Notes under the pieces: model-generated
Told to the model about the DNA's origin: nothing
What the model saw: only the letters and a program-made list of their open reading frames with translations
Database searches by the model: none
Made by a program: the position numbers and the translations under genes
Assembly: GCA_022428005.1 (NCBI GenBank)
Contig: JAKMDI010000014.1
Span: 1-64,000 of the forward strand
Direction: 5' to 3'
Length of the DNA: 64,000 nt
DNA from: Flavobacteriaceae bacterium
Lineage (GTDB): Bacteria; Bacteroidota; Bacteroidia; Flavobacteriales; Flavobacteriaceae
In this document: positions 1-10,197 of the stretch, one piece after another
Numbering within the stretch: position 1 is the first letter of the stretch
Layout of the letters: each line of letters starts with the position of its first letter

Positions 1-142
1 GCTTTAGATTTTTGATTTCTTTTTCTAAAAAGGTGACTTCAGTATTAATTTTTTGCTCAATTTGATTCCCTTCTAAATCACTCCGATAGACTAATTTTTG
101 ACCCGATAAACGTTCAACCAAAAGGGCTGTTGTGATTGGCAT
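1..142 (-). CDS. Partial open frame running off the window start (MPITTALLVERLSGQKLVYRSDLEGNQIEQKINTEVTFLEKEIKNLK...), identity unknown
   Basis: Read by hand: ATG at 142 (minus), open to position 1; overlaps the 114..362 ORF in another frame. Confidence 0.3.
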   Translation of the reverse strand, partial: MPITTALLVERLSGQKLVYRSDLEGNQIEQKINTEVTFLEKEIKNLK

Positions 143-362
143 TTTCCCAACTACTCCCTTTCGAAAAGGAAAGCACTCCGGCATTACTTCCTCTATTGGT
201 AATGATTTTTCCTTTTTCAAAATAAAGGTTGCCTGAAACTATGTGCAACTCGTTTTTAGGTGCAATGTATAGATCACTAAAAAGTGTTATTTGAGAAAAA
301 GCTGGTGATAGGGCAACTATAGGAAAAAGCTTTACAATTACTCGAAAGTATAGTAGCAACAT
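114..362 (-). CDS. Short secreted ORF resembling the N-terminus of flavobacterial surface proteins; possibly truncated or frameshifted
   Basis: Signal peptide-like N-terminus ending AFSQ, then LHIVSGNLYFEKGKIITNRGSNAGVLSFSKGSSWENANHNS. Confidence 0.35.
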   Translation of the reverse strand: MLLLYFRVIVKLFPIVALSPAFSQITLFSDLYIAPKNELHIVSGNLYFEKGKIITNRGSNAGVLSFSKGSSWENANHNSPFG

Positions 363-414
363 CAGTAGGATATTTATAAGATTGGTAATGGTTAATTTAC
401 CAAAAAAAGAAAAA

Positions 415-1431
415 CTACCAGTTTTTTGAAGTCAAAATAGAGAAATCATTTCCCTCTGCTGTGGCCCAAAGTGCTTCAATATGAGGAATTTCTTCAACCA
501 AAGCTCTTCCTTCTTCGATTGGCATCACCATCAGTGCAGTCGCCCAGGCATCGGCAGTCATACAATTTGGTGCTTTAACAGATGTGCTGAGTATATTTGA
601 TTTATATGCAGAGCCTGTTATCGGGTTTATGGAGTGCACATAGCGCTCCCCCGTATTGGGATCCATTCTGTATTTTCTGTAATTCCCAGAACTTGCCAAG
701 GCCTGATTCTCCAATGAAAGGGTTTTGATAAACCGACTTTGAGATTCCTCTCTGGGATCATCGATTGCAATTTTCCAAGGCTGTTGGGTCTTAGGACTTA
801 TTCCTTTGGCTACGATCTCCCCGCCTATTTCCACCATATAATTGGTGCTGTTATTTTTATGTAGGAAATTTCCTATAACATCTACCACATATCCCTTGGC
901 CAATGCGTTGAAATCGATATAAATTTCTGGGTATTCTTTTAGGATGGTATTCTGTTCTGTCAGGGTAACTTTCTCCCAACCTGTGAGGCGAAGCAGACTG
1001 TCTTTTTGCGAAGCCTCTATGACCGAGATAGCGTTTTCGGGTCCAAATCCATAGGCATTTACCAGAGCGCCAACAGTGGGATCGAAATAACCGCCTGTGG
1101 CTTTCCAAACCTCTGTAGCCTTTTCAAAAACGGCTTTGAAATGGTGGTCTACAACCACCGTGGTGTCTCCATGGTTTATTTTAGAGATATCAGATTGTGG
1201 TAAATAGGTGGATAGCGATCGATTTAATTCATAAAATAGGGTGTCTATTCCATTTTGAATTTCCTCCTCTGAGGCATTTCCATCGTACTGAATGTTGTAG
1301 GAAGTTCCCAATGCAAATCCCTTCAAATACTTAACCTGTGGATGGGGTTGTTGGCAAGAAACCTGTAAAACGATAATCAGCAGACTACTGCATAATTTGG
1401 AGCCCATCGAAGTTAACGGCATATTTATCAT
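415..1431 (-). CDS. apbE: FAD:protein FMN transferase (ApbE family lipoprotein); likely start at an internal Met near 1407
   Basis: Lipobox VSC; ALAKGYVVD, GGEIVAKG, ASSGNYRKY and HSINPITG motifs; adjacent to nqr genes. Confidence 0.93.
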   Translation of the reverse strand: MINMPLTSMGSKLCSSLLIIVLQVSCQQPHPQVKYLKGFALGTSYNIQYDGNASEEEIQNGIDTLFYELNRSLSTYLPQSDISKINHGDTTVVVDHHFKAVFEKATEVWKATGGYFDPTVGALVNAYGFGPENAISVIEASQKDSLLRLTGWEKVTLTEQNTILKEYPEIYIDFNALAKGYVVDVIGNFLHKNNSTNYMVEIGGEIVAKGISPKTQQPWKIAIDDPREESQSRFIKTLSLENQALASSGNYRKYRMDPNTGERYVHSINPITGSAYKSNILSTSVKAPNCMTADAWATALMVMPIEEGRALVEEIPHIEALWATAEGNDFSILTSKNW

Positions 1432-1738
1432 TTTGCGTTAATGGAAGATCATAGTCTTTGGCATTGGCAAACCCTACCCCAGCGAAATAGGTAGTTGCTT
1501 TGTACTTTATTCCATGATCCCTTACCTCTTCCATAAGTTGTTGATCAAAAAGCTTTGGATTTGTTGGATACACACAACCCCTGACCACAATGAAGTGGAG
1601 TTTTTTGTTTTTCAAACAAACAAACTGTGGGTCTTTTTCTAATTGTGAGTTTACCGCTAAAAATTCAAAACCATGTTCTGAAAGATGATCGCCCACCTCC
1701 TTCATGGCCAATTTATGAATATCTTGATCCTGAAGCAT
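1385..1738 (-). CDS. Small conserved-looking Nqr-locus protein, function unknown
   Basis: Complete 117-aa ORF packed between nqrF and apbE on the same strand. Confidence 0.7.
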   Translation of the reverse strand: MLQDQDIHKLAMKEVGDHLSEHGFEFLAVNSQLEKDPQFVCLKNKKLHFIVVRGCVYPTNPKLFDQQLMEEVRDHGIKYKATTYFAGVGFANAKDYDLPLTQNDKYAVNFDGLQIMQ

Positions 1739-3034
1739 TTACCCGCCAAAATCGTCAAAGCGAACATTCTCGGGTGGAATCCCAAAATCGTCGGCCATTT
1801 TCTCAATGGCTTGGTTCATCAATGGTGGACCACAAAAATAGACTTCCATGTCCTCTGGAGCTTCGTGATCGTTTAGATAATTATCGATCACACATTGGTG
1901 GACAAATCCTTTGAAACCGTCTCCTTCTCCGTCCAAGCCATCTTTTACTTTCCAGTTGTCTTCCTCCAAGGGTTCGGAGAGGGCCACATAAAACTTAAAG
2001 TTTTCAAAATCTTTCTCCAGTGCCCTAAAATGATCTAAGTAAAAAAGCTCTCGTTTAGAACGACCTCCATACCAGAAAGTCACCTTTCTACCGGTTTTCA
2101 GGGTTCGGAACAATTCATATAAATGAGAGCGCATGGGGGCCATCCCAGCACCTCCACCTACATATAGCATTTCGGCCTCGGAGTGGTTGATAAAAAATTC
2201 TCCATAAGGACCCGATATGGTAACCTTGTCTCCAGGTTTTTTGGAGAAAATATAGGAAGATGCAATACCGGGATTGACATCCATCCAATCGTTCTTTTTT
2301 CGATCCCAAGGTGGAGTAGCAATACGAACATTGAGCATAATTTCTCTCCCTTCAGCTGGATAGGACGCCATTGAATAGGCACGCTCAACTGTTTCAGAAT
2401 TTTTCATTGTCAATGGCCAAAGGTTAAACTTATCCCACTCTAATTTGAATTTATCGGTTTCTCCTGGATGCTCTTCGGGGTGTGCCGAAATGTCCATGTC
2501 ACTGTAATTAATCTCACATTCTGGAATTTCTATTTGAATGTATCCTCCTGCCTCATAGTCCATTGACTCGGGTATCTCGACCACAAATTCTTTAATAAAA
2601 GAGGCTACATTCCAATTGCGCACTACAGTGGCATCCCATTTCTTAATTCCAAAAACCTCCTCGGGTACTTGGATAACCATATTTTCCTTCACCTTAACTT
2701 GGCAGCCCAATCGCCAACCCTCCGCAATTTCTTTACGAGTAAAATGAGGTGCTTCGGTGGGTAGGATTTCGCCTCCACCCTCCAAAATCTGACATTTGCA
2801 TTGGATACAAGTTCCTCCGCCACCACAGGCCGAGGGTAAAAATATCTTATTGTTCCCCAAAGTAGTAAGCAGAGTATTCCCTGAGGAAACTTCTACGTCA
2901 TTGTCTCCATTGATCAAAATGCTAACAGGCCCTGAGGGTAACAATTTTGCCTTGGCACCCAACAACATTCCCACCAACAGAAAAACCACGGCCAAAAAAA
3001 CCACAATACTCGCTACGATAACTGAATAATCCAT
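1739..3034 (-). CDS. nqrF: Na+-translocating NADH:quinone reductase subunit F
   Basis: 2Fe-2S CGGGGTCIQCKC...C, FAD/NAD-binding domain, GPYGEFF, YFCGPPLMNQA. Confidence 0.97.
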   Translation of the reverse strand: MDYSVIVASIVVFLAVVFLLVGMLLGAKAKLLPSGPVSILINGDNDVEVSSGNTLLTTLGNNKIFLPSACGGGGTCIQCKCQILEGGGEILPTEAPHFTRKEIAEGWRLGCQVKVKENMVIQVPEEVFGIKKWDATVVRNWNVASFIKEFVVEIPESMDYEAGGYIQIEIPECEINYSDMDISAHPEEHPGETDKFKLEWDKFNLWPLTMKNSETVERAYSMASYPAEGREIMLNVRIATPPWDRKKNDWMDVNPGIASSYIFSKKPGDKVTISGPYGEFFINHSEAEMLYVGGGAGMAPMRSHLYELFRTLKTGRKVTFWYGGRSKRELFYLDHFRALEKDFENFKFYVALSEPLEEDNWKVKDGLDGEGDGFKGFVHQCVIDNYLNDHEAPEDMEVYFCGPPLMNQAIEKMADDFGIPPENVRFDDFGG

Positions 3035-3044
3035 CTCTAATTTT

Positions 3045-3662
3045 CTATAATTTAATACCCATAAAACTCATAAAACCTAACGCCATCAAACCTGTTATAA
3101 TAAAGGTAATCCCCAGACCCCTTAAGGGTGCTGGGACATTTGAATAAATAATCTTTTCTCTGATCGCGGCAATGGCTAAAATTGCCAATAACCAACCTAC
3201 ACCTGATCCCAAACCATAAATTGCAGATTCGGAAACACCAGAAAAATCTTTTTGTTGCATGAACAGTGAGCCTCCCAAAATAGCACAGTTAACTGCGATT
3301 AGGGGTAGGAAAATTCCCAATGCACCGTATAACGCTGGAGCAAATTTTTCAACAATCATCTCTACCAATTGAACCATTGAGGCAATCACCGCAATGAACA
3401 TGATAAAACTCAAAAAACTCAGATCAATCTCCGCATATGAAGGGTCCAACCAAGCCAGCGCACCAGGGCGCAAGAGGTAGGTGTCCAACAAAAAATTGAT
3501 TGGAACCGTAATGGCCAAAACAAAAATAACTGCAAGTCCCAAACCGACGGCTGTTTTAACAGTTTTTGAAACCGCCAAGTAAGAACACATCCCCAGGAAA
3601 TAGGCGAAGATCATGTTTTCGATGAATATACTTTTTACAAATAAGTTTATGTAACCTTCCAT
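3045..3662 (-). CDS. nqrE: Na+-translocating NADH:quinone reductase subunit E
   Basis: Membrane protein with [26 protein letters not shown]; gene order. Confidence 0.96.
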   Translation of the reverse strand: MEGYINLFVKSIFIENMIFAYFLGMCSYLAVSKTVKTAVGLGLAVIFVLAITVPINFLLDTYLLRPGALAWLDPSYAEIDLSFLSFIMFIAVIASMVQLVEMIVEKFAPALYGALGIFLPLIAVNCAILGGSLFMQQKDFSGVSESAIYGLGSGVGWLLAILAIAAIREKIIYSNVPAPLRGLGITFIITGLMALGFMSFMGIKL

Positions 3663-3665
3663 GGC

Positions 3666-4358
3666 TTAATTTTTTTCTATCAGTTTGCGATTGCGTGCGC
3701 GTTGGATCCAAATAAAAATTCCAACGGTGATTAACGCCATTGGGGACAATAGCATGAGTCCGTTATTCTCATAACCCATTTCATATAAAACATCGGGGAT
3801 TACCTGATAACCAAATAGCTTTCCCGATCCGAAAAGCTCTCTGAAAAAAGCGACAACAATCAAGATAAATCCATACCCTGCAGCATTCCCAATTCCATCT
3901 AAGAATGATTTCCAAACTCCATTGCCCAAGGCAAAGGCTTCCAATCTACCCATTACGATACAGTTGGTAATGATCAAACCAATGAATATGGAAAGTTGTT
4001 TACTGACGTCATAGGCATAGGCTCTTAAAATCTGGTCTACTAAGATTACCATTGAAGCGACTACTACCAATTGAACGATGATTCTGATCCGGTTGGGGAT
4101 TAAGTTTCTGAGTAGCGAGATAATGACGTTACTGGCACCCATCACTGCCACCACTGATAGGCTCATCACCAAAGCAGGTTTTAGTTGAACCGTAATGGCC
4201 AGAGCAGAACATATTCCCAAAACTTGAACAGTAATGGGGTTGTTGTCATCCATAGGGTCACTTAGTAATGCCCTGTTCTTTTTGGAAAACAAAGGTTCTG
4301 ATTCCTTGTTTAGGAACAAAACGGTTGGTTTTTTGGAGCTTTTTTCTGGGTCTGCCAT
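3666..4358 (-). CDS. nqrD: Na+-translocating NADH:quinone reductase subunit D
   Basis: Membrane protein, NCIVMGRLEAFA motif; gene order. Confidence 0.96.
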   Translation of the reverse strand: MADPEKSSKKPTVLFLNKESEPLFSKKNRALLSDPMDDNNPITVQVLGICSALAITVQLKPALVMSLSVVAVMGASNVIISLLRNLIPNRIRIIVQLVVVASMVILVDQILRAYAYDVSKQLSIFIGLIITNCIVMGRLEAFALGNGVWKSFLDGIGNAAGYGFILIVVAFFRELFGSGKLFGYQVIPDVLYEMGYENNGLMLLSPMALITVGIFIWIQRARNRKLIEKN

Positions 4359-4363
4359 AGTGT

Positions 4364-5095
4364 TTATTTTAGGAGTGCAACTTCACCTTTTTCTTTTTCA
4401 AAATAGGGAAGGTAATGGGTGAGTCGCTCTTTGATCATGTCGGTTACCCCATCTCCAGTGATTGTCGCGCCAGATATAGCATCCACCTCGTGGTCTTCTT
4501 TATCACTGTCTATAGGATCGTTGTTGGTTTTGGAAACTTTTATTCCCACCAGTTGACCATTGCTGTCGAATACTTTTTCTTCTCTAAATCTATCCATAAA
4601 CCATTGTTGGGTAATTTCAGCACCCAATCCAGCGGTTTCAGCTTTGTGATCAAACACAGCTCCTTGAATGGTATTGATATCCGATTTCAGAGCGATGTAA
4701 CCCCATATAGCATCCCAAAGACCAGATCCTCTAAGGGGAATGATATAGTATCGCGTATTATCAACTTGAGCCTTGTAGAGTGGGAAACGTTGTTGCTCCA
4801 CAGGTTTCTTTATTTCACTATTCAGCTTGATCTTGAACGCATCTACAGAGTCGTCATTTTTACCTGTGTGATCTAAGGCAAGAGTTACGTCTATATACTT
4901 TTTGTAGAGTGTTTCTGCTTTTTCTCTATCGGTTTCTATACCAATGGTGGATAGAATGTTCTGCATTTTCTCCTTTCGCACATTGTCTGCCTGCAAGGAT
5001 TTTAGTGAACTGGCAGTGAATGCGAGGGTAGAAGCAACCACAAAAACCATTATGGCGGCAAAAATAAATGTATAACCGTTGCTGTCTCTGTTCAT
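4364..5095 (-). CDS. nqrC: Na+-translocating NADH:quinone reductase subunit C
   Basis: DAISGATIT flavinylation motif, N-terminal TM, gene order. Confidence 0.96.
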   Translation of the reverse strand: MNRDSNGYTFIFAAIMVFVVASTLAFTASSLKSLQADNVRKEKMQNILSTIGIETDREKAETLYKKYIDVTLALDHTGKNDDSVDAFKIKLNSEIKKPVEQQRFPLYKAQVDNTRYYIIPLRGSGLWDAIWGYIALKSDINTIQGAVFDHKAETAGLGAEITQQWFMDRFREEKVFDSNGQLVGIKVSKTNNDPIDSDKEDHEVDAISGATITGDGVTDMIKERLTHYLPYFEKEKGEVALLK

Positions 5096-5097
5096 AT

Positions 5098-6258
5098 CTA
5101 TGCGGTTTTAAGGGCAGAGGCCCATCGTTTTTTTCGTTTGTTGATATTTCCTTGAATGACATAGTGGTCAATGGTGGGAGCAAATACATTCATCAATAGA
5201 ATGGCCAGCATCACGCCCTCGGGATAAGCAGGGTTAAATACTCTAATCAAAATACAAAACACCCCCACGAGTATTCCATAAACCCATTTCCCTTTATTGG
5301 TTTGAGCAGCAGAAACAGGATCAGTGGCCATAAAGACAACGCCAAAGGCAAAGCCTCCAACTACCAAATGATTAACCCAAGAAAAACTCATCAAGGGATT
5401 AGCACCCCAGAGGTTGAACAAGATACCTACAAAGGCAGCTCCTATAACACTTCCTATCATAATCCTCCAACTTCCTATTCCGGTAGCCACTAAAATTATT
5501 GCCCCTACCAAAACAAATAAAGCGGATGTTTCTGCAATCGATCCTGGGACAGCTCCTTGAAACATTTCAAAGAAACTGTAATTCACATTTCCCCCTGCAG
5601 CCAAAGTCCCCAAAATAGTTTCCCCAGAGATACCGTCTATATTTGAAGCCTCAGAAACCCATACTTTGTTACCAGACATATAGGTCGGGTAGGCGAAAAA
5701 AGCAAAGGCACGAGCTGTAAGAGCTGGATTCAAAATATTCATTCCCGTTCCCCCGAAAGCTTCCTTGGCAATCAAAACGGCAAAAGCTACAGATATAGCG
5801 ACCATCCACAAAGGGATGTCAACCGGCATGATCATGGGTATCAACAGACCCGTGACCAAATATCCCTCGTTTACCTCATGGCCGCGGTAGACTGCAAAAA
5901 TAAATTCTATCGTAAGACCAACCACATAGGATACAATGATCATGGGTACAATTTTCATGGATCCGTGAATGAAGGCATCTAAAAAGGTAAATGCCTCTCC
6001 GGTCTGAATGTAATATTGGTAGCCTGTGTTGTAAATTCCATAAATCAATGCTGGAACCAGTGCTATGATGACCGTGACCATGGTCCTTTTTAAATCGACA
6101 GCATCACGAATGTGTGCACCTGTGTGGGTAGTGTGCTTTGGCACAAACAAAAAGGTGTCGAAAGCATTTATTGCTGGTGCATATCTCTCCCATTTTTGTC
6201 CTTTTCCAAAAGGTTTTTTTAATGCATCTAATTTTTTTCTCAGAAAACTCATAATCAA
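5098..6258 (-). CDS. nqrB: Na+-translocating NADH:quinone reductase subunit B
   Basis: RnfD/NqrB family membrane protein (FGGTGMNILNPALTARAF, ATDPVSAAQT); gene order. Confidence 0.96.
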   Translation of the reverse strand: MIMSFLRKKLDALKKPFGKGQKWERYAPAINAFDTFLFVPKHTTHTGAHIRDAVDLKRTMVTVIIALVPALIYGIYNTGYQYYIQTGEAFTFLDAFIHGSMKIVPMIIVSYVVGLTIEFIFAVYRGHEVNEGYLVTGLLIPMIMPVDIPLWMVAISVAFAVLIAKEAFGGTGMNILNPALTARAFAFFAYPTYMSGNKVWVSEASNIDGISGETILGTLAAGGNVNYSFFEMFQGAVPGSIAETSALFVLVGAIILVATGIGSWRIMIGSVIGAAFVGILFNLWGANPLMSFSWVNHLVVGGFAFGVVFMATDPVSAAQTNKGKWVYGILVGVFCILIRVFNPAYPEGVMLAILLMNVFAPTIDHYVIQGNINKRKKRWASALKTA

Positions 6259-6262
6259 TCTT

Positions 6263-7615
6263 TTATCCTACTTCTTTTATCATTAATTCAATCCCTTCCT
6301 TGATAATTTCCTGTGCCTCAATTTTTGAGGTATTGGCGTAATCGATCAATCCGAAATCCTCGGGTATTACCTCGTAAATTCCCAAGGCTTCCATTTTTTC
6401 AATGTCTCCAGCCATGCACGCTTTGAGCAATTGCATGGGGAAAATATTCATCGGAAAAACTTTTTCCATCTCACCAGTTACTACAAAAGCACGTTCTTCC
6501 CCGTTCATATTGGTATTTACGCTGTATCCTTTTTTGTTAAACAACCACGAGAGGGATGTTTTGGACAGGCTTGGGATGGCGTTGTCAACAAAGGGCAACC
6601 AGCCAAACATACGGTATTGGTCTCCTTCGGGAATGATGGAGAGGAGATTGTTGAAATAATCCAAGTGACCATCGGAAGACTCTGCAGTACCCGACAAAAC
6701 ATCTCCGTTTATAAAGCGGTTTTGAACAGTATCATCATATCCTGAGACGTCCGTTAGGGAAGAAAGTTCAGCGCCTATTGTTGTTTTTAAGTATTGGGGT
6801 TGCAAAACAGATTCTCCTGCAACTGCTACAGTCCTATTAGCACTGAATTCGCCAGAAGAAAACAGCATTCCTATGTTGGCCACATCCTCGGGGCGTACCT
6901 CCCAAACTTTTTCACCCATGTTTATTGGATTGTGTTTGTGTATGTGCACACTCACGTTACCTGCAGGATGAGGACCATTGACCGATAGAAATTCTACTCC
7001 CTTTATTTTTTCAAAAAAACCTGAGAAGCTATTGTCAACTGCTAGCTTAACCTGGTCATCTGCCAAATGATTTAAAACATTTATTCCGTTCTGAAAGTCC
7101 TCTTTGTTATTTTTTAACAAAAAATCAAAATCCACATCTAACGGAGCGGAGGCATAGGTGGAAACATAGATGGATTTGGGAGTGATATCTGGATCCGCCA
7201 GAACGCCATATGGTCGCTGCCTAATGAAGGACCATGCGCCACTGTTCAGAAGAATTTCCGTAACCTTTTTTCTATCCATCGATTTTGTTGATGGAATCTT
7301 GTGCGCAACGGACTCATTATTTTTTTTATCTATTACTATTTTTAAAATTTTTCTTTTTGCTCCTCTAACGATTTCTTTAACTAGCCCAGAAACAGGGGAA
7401 ACAAAAATGATACGGGGGTCTTCTTTGGAGTGGAAAACTGGGGCCCCTTTGGCTACAGACTCCCCCTCTTTCACCATCATGCGAGGAACAATACTAAAAA
7501 AATTGTCGGGTTTTAAAGCATAAGTTTTTGAAGGGGCAGCATCTGATAGAATTTTTTCAGCCTTACCTTTCAAATTGATCGATGCACCCTTGCGGATACG
7601 AATCCCTGTGGACAT
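6263..7615 (-). CDS. nqrA: Na+-translocating NADH:quinone reductase subunit A
   Basis: N-terminal IRIRKGASINLKGKA, C-terminal ACMAGDIEKMEALGIYEVIPEDF; first gene of the nqr operon. Confidence 0.96.
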   Translation of the reverse strand: MSTGIRIRKGASINLKGKAEKILSDAAPSKTYALKPDNFFSIVPRMMVKEGESVAKGAPVFHSKEDPRIIFVSPVSGLVKEIVRGAKRKILKIVIDKKNNESVAHKIPSTKSMDRKKVTEILLNSGAWSFIRQRPYGVLADPDITPKSIYVSTYASAPLDVDFDFLLKNNKEDFQNGINVLNHLADDQVKLAVDNSFSGFFEKIKGVEFLSVNGPHPAGNVSVHIHKHNPINMGEKVWEVRPEDVANIGMLFSSGEFSANRTVAVAGESVLQPQYLKTTIGAELSSLTDVSGYDDTVQNRFINGDVLSGTAESSDGHLDYFNNLLSIIPEGDQYRMFGWLPFVDNAIPSLSKTSLSWLFNKKGYSVNTNMNGEERAFVVTGEMEKVFPMNIFPMQLLKACMAGDIEKMEALGIYEVIPEDFGLIDYANTSKIEAQEIIKEGIELMIKEVG

Positions 7616-7785
7616 ATGTGAAAGTTTCTAAAATCACACAAATTTACTAATTAAGACCCACCTTAAAAAATGAATAAATAGCAAAATATTATAATTTATA
7701 TTAATTCTAAATAGTCGTTTAACTTTTGAATACACCCGCTTAAATCCAAGCCCTCTAAATGCATTAAAATTCCTAATTTAGTAAC

Positions 7786-9045
7786 ATGTTTCAAAATCTT
7801 AGGGTTAAACAGTTTTTTTTATTGTGTAGTTTCACAACACTGCTATTTGCTCAAAATACATTAGAACATCCCGAGCCTGCATACATCAAAACAGTAATTT
7901 TTAGTAAACCAGGGGAAACCCTTCAATTTCCATTGGTACGATTGGATGAATTTTTTCAGCTCCAATTCGATGATCTGAATGCGGACGAAAGAAATTATTA
8001 TTACAAAATAAAATATTTTAATCACGACTGGACCCCTTCAAATCTCTTTCAAAATGAATACATGCGCGGTTTTGACAACCTTAGGATTGAAAATTACCAA
8101 ACTTCTTTTAATACCCTACAGCCATACACCCATTATCAATTGCAATTGCCCAATGAACAAACACAATTTCTGCTTTCTGGAAATTATATGATTGAAGTTT
8201 ACAACGAGGCAGATGAAATTGTTTTTTCTAGAAAATTTTTAATCTATAAAAATGGTTCTTCGGTAACAGCAGGTGTTTTCAGAACGCGAGCTCTGGAATA
8301 TTACCAAACCCACCAAAGCATTCAATTTTCAATCAATCCACCTGAAGGCGAATTTTTTAGAGATCCTGCAAATCAACTGCACGTAACCCTTTTGCAAAAT
8401 GAGCAATGGACAACCGCCTTGAATGGTTTAAAACCTCAGTACAATAATGGTGCTCGTCTTGAATACAGATACGATGCTGAAAGTCGGTTTGAAGGGGGAA
8501 ATGAATTTCTATTTTTTGATACCAAGAATATTCAAATAACAACAGCTAATGTGAGCTATGTTGAGCTCAACCGATTGTATGAAACATATTTAACTCCTGA
8601 TTTTTTTCGAAGAGGATACCCTTATAGTTTTATACAAGATCTCAATGGAGATTTCAGAATAAGGACTCTTCAGGGAAGTGAAAATGGGGCTGTAGAAGCA
8701 GATTACAGCTGGGTACATTTTAGTTTATCCACCCCTATGCTGTTGAAAGATCAAGAAATATATGTTTATGGAAAGTTTAATAATTACCAATTAAATGAAG
8801 TAAACAAAATGTACTTTAACCCCTCTTTAGAGATTTATGAGGGTGTGATCTTTCTAAAACAGGGGATTTATAATTATAAATTTGTAGCCAAGACCCCCTC
8901 CTCGGTTCTTCTTAATGCAGTAAGTGGGACCCACGCCTTGACAGAGAACCGTTATTTAATTTTGGTCTATTACAGGTGTTTTGGAGACCAGCACGACAGT
9001 TTGATTGGATTCGGAAAAACCAGCTCTTTTGAGATCATGGACTAA
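7786..9045 (+). CDS. DUF5103 / type IX secretion system plug-like protein
   Basis: Signal peptide; YYYKIKYFNHDWTPSNLFQNEYMRGFDNLRIENYQTSFNTLQPYTHY typical of the family. Confidence 0.85.
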   Translation: MFQNLRVKQFFLLCSFTTLLFAQNTLEHPEPAYIKTVIFSKPGETLQFPLVRLDEFFQLQFDDLNADERNYYYKIKYFNHDWTPSNLFQNEYMRGFDNLRIENYQTSFNTLQPYTHYQLQLPNEQTQFLLSGNYMIEVYNEADEIVFSRKFLIYKNGSSVTAGVFRTRALEYYQTHQSIQFSINPPEGEFFRDPANQLHVTLLQNEQWTTALNGLKPQYNNGARLEYRYDAESRFEGGNEFLFFDTKNIQITTANVSYVELNRLYETYLTPDFFRRGYPYSFIQDLNGDFRIRTLQGSENGAVEADYSWVHFSLSTPMLLKDQEIYVYGKFNNYQLNEVNKMYFNPSLEIYEGVIFLKQGIYNYKFVAKTPSSVLLNAVSGTHALTENRYLILVYYRCFGDQHDSLIGFGKTSSFEIMD

Positions 9046-9122
9046 TAGTGGTTTATTTCGAACAGTTGTGTGTTTTCAGACGTTTTTTAATTATATTAGC
9101 TTAGGAATTCAATTGCTTTTCA

Positions 9123-9509
9123 ATGATTCAACAGGTAACAAGGGGAATAAAAATTTCTGTGGTAACAGCTTTTGAGGGAAGTTTTCTCAAAGACAATATT
9201 CTGCACTATGCTTTTACCTACAACATAGAAATTGAAAACCAGGGAAAAAGTTCCGTTCAGCTGCTTACGCGACATTGGAAAATCATCGAAGCACTAAACA
9301 AAACGCAATATGTAAATGGCGACGGTGTAGTCGGCAAAAAACCGGTAATTAACCCCGGTGAGATTCACAAATACAAATCGGGCTGTTTGCTCTCCTCTGC
9401 TGTTGGCGCCATGAAAGGAGCCTACATCATGATTGACTTTTCCTCGACAAAAAAATTCAATGTTGAAATCCCCCCGTTTAAATTATCAGCCCCATTTATC
9501 TTAAACTAA
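9123..9509 (+). CDS. apaG: ApaG family protein
   Basis: ApaG-domain pattern (Y.I.IEN.G....QLL.RHW.I......V.GDGVVGK.P.I.PGE). Confidence 0.93.
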   Translation: MIQQVTRGIKISVVTAFEGSFLKDNILHYAFTYNIEIENQGKSSVQLLTRHWKIIEALNKTQYVNGDGVVGKKPVINPGEIHKYKSGCLLSSAVGAMKGAYIMIDFSSTKKFNVEIPPFKLSAPFILN

Positions 9510-10126
9510 CCTAAAGGGCAGTACACCAACTTTTTAGTGTCAAAAAACGATTCTTCAAAATAAGAACTGAGCGGAGTTACGCTTGCTTGTTGAAAGCCTT
9601 TTAGTTCGGACTTCAAGTCACCTCCTTTTAAGCACAAAAATCCATTTTTTAGGGTGTGACGATGATCAGATGATATCTTATCTGCGGTCCAATGTACCAA
9701 GGTTTTCAAGGGTGCTACTGCCCTGCTGACAACAAAATCCACCTTTATATCAAGCTGCTCCATCCGCTCGTGATAGGTATGAATATTTTTTATGTCTAGT
9801 TCTTTAATCACCGCATCGATCACCTTGATCTTTTTACCAACACTGTCCACCAAGTGGAATGCTACTTCAGGAAAAAAAATGGCAAGGGGTACACCTGGAA
9901 AACCTCCTCCAGTGCCTACATCAAGTAACTTACTGTCGGGTTTTAGTGTTAGAAATTTAGCTATGGACAATGAATGAAGCACATGGTGTAGATAAAAATA
10001 ATCAATGTCCTTTCTTGAAATAACATTAATGCGATCGTTCCAATATTTATAGTGCTCAAATAATAATTCAAATTGATTTTTTTGGTGATGGTTGAGGTTG
10101 GGAAAGTAATTAAAAATGAAATCCAA
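9506..10126 (-). CDS. rsmG: 16S rRNA (guanine527-N7)-methyltransferase
   Basis: LLDVGTGGGFPGVPLAI SAM motif; VVSRAVAPLKTL. Confidence 0.94.
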   Translation of the reverse strand: MDFIFNYFPNLNHHQKNQFELLFEHYKYWNDRINVISRKDIDYFYLHHVLHSLSIAKFLTLKPDSKLLDVGTGGGFPGVPLAIFFPEVAFHLVDSVGKKIKVIDAVIKELDIKNIHTYHERMEQLDIKVDFVVSRAVAPLKTLVHWTADKISSDHRHTLKNGFLCLKGGDLKSELKGFQQASVTPLSSYFEESFFDTKKLVYCPLG

Positions 10127-10197
10127 TGTAGTTTTTTCATAAAAGTAGAGAGAATGCTATAAAAATCAATATTTTTACGCCAGAACATAAACTAAAA

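Noticed and set aside
857-1108. Antisense and alternate-frame ORFs inside apbE and many other genes in the ORF track (e.g. 1627-1914 +, 2158-2388 -, 20055-20501 +, 60738-61244 +)
   Set aside because: They overlap well-supported coding genes, show no recognisable domain and have shadow-ORF composition.
7639-7646. TAAATTTG upstream of nqrA as a -7 element
   Set aside because: Fits TAnnTTTG but no TTTG/TTG at the expected spacing; AT-rich DNA gives such matches often.
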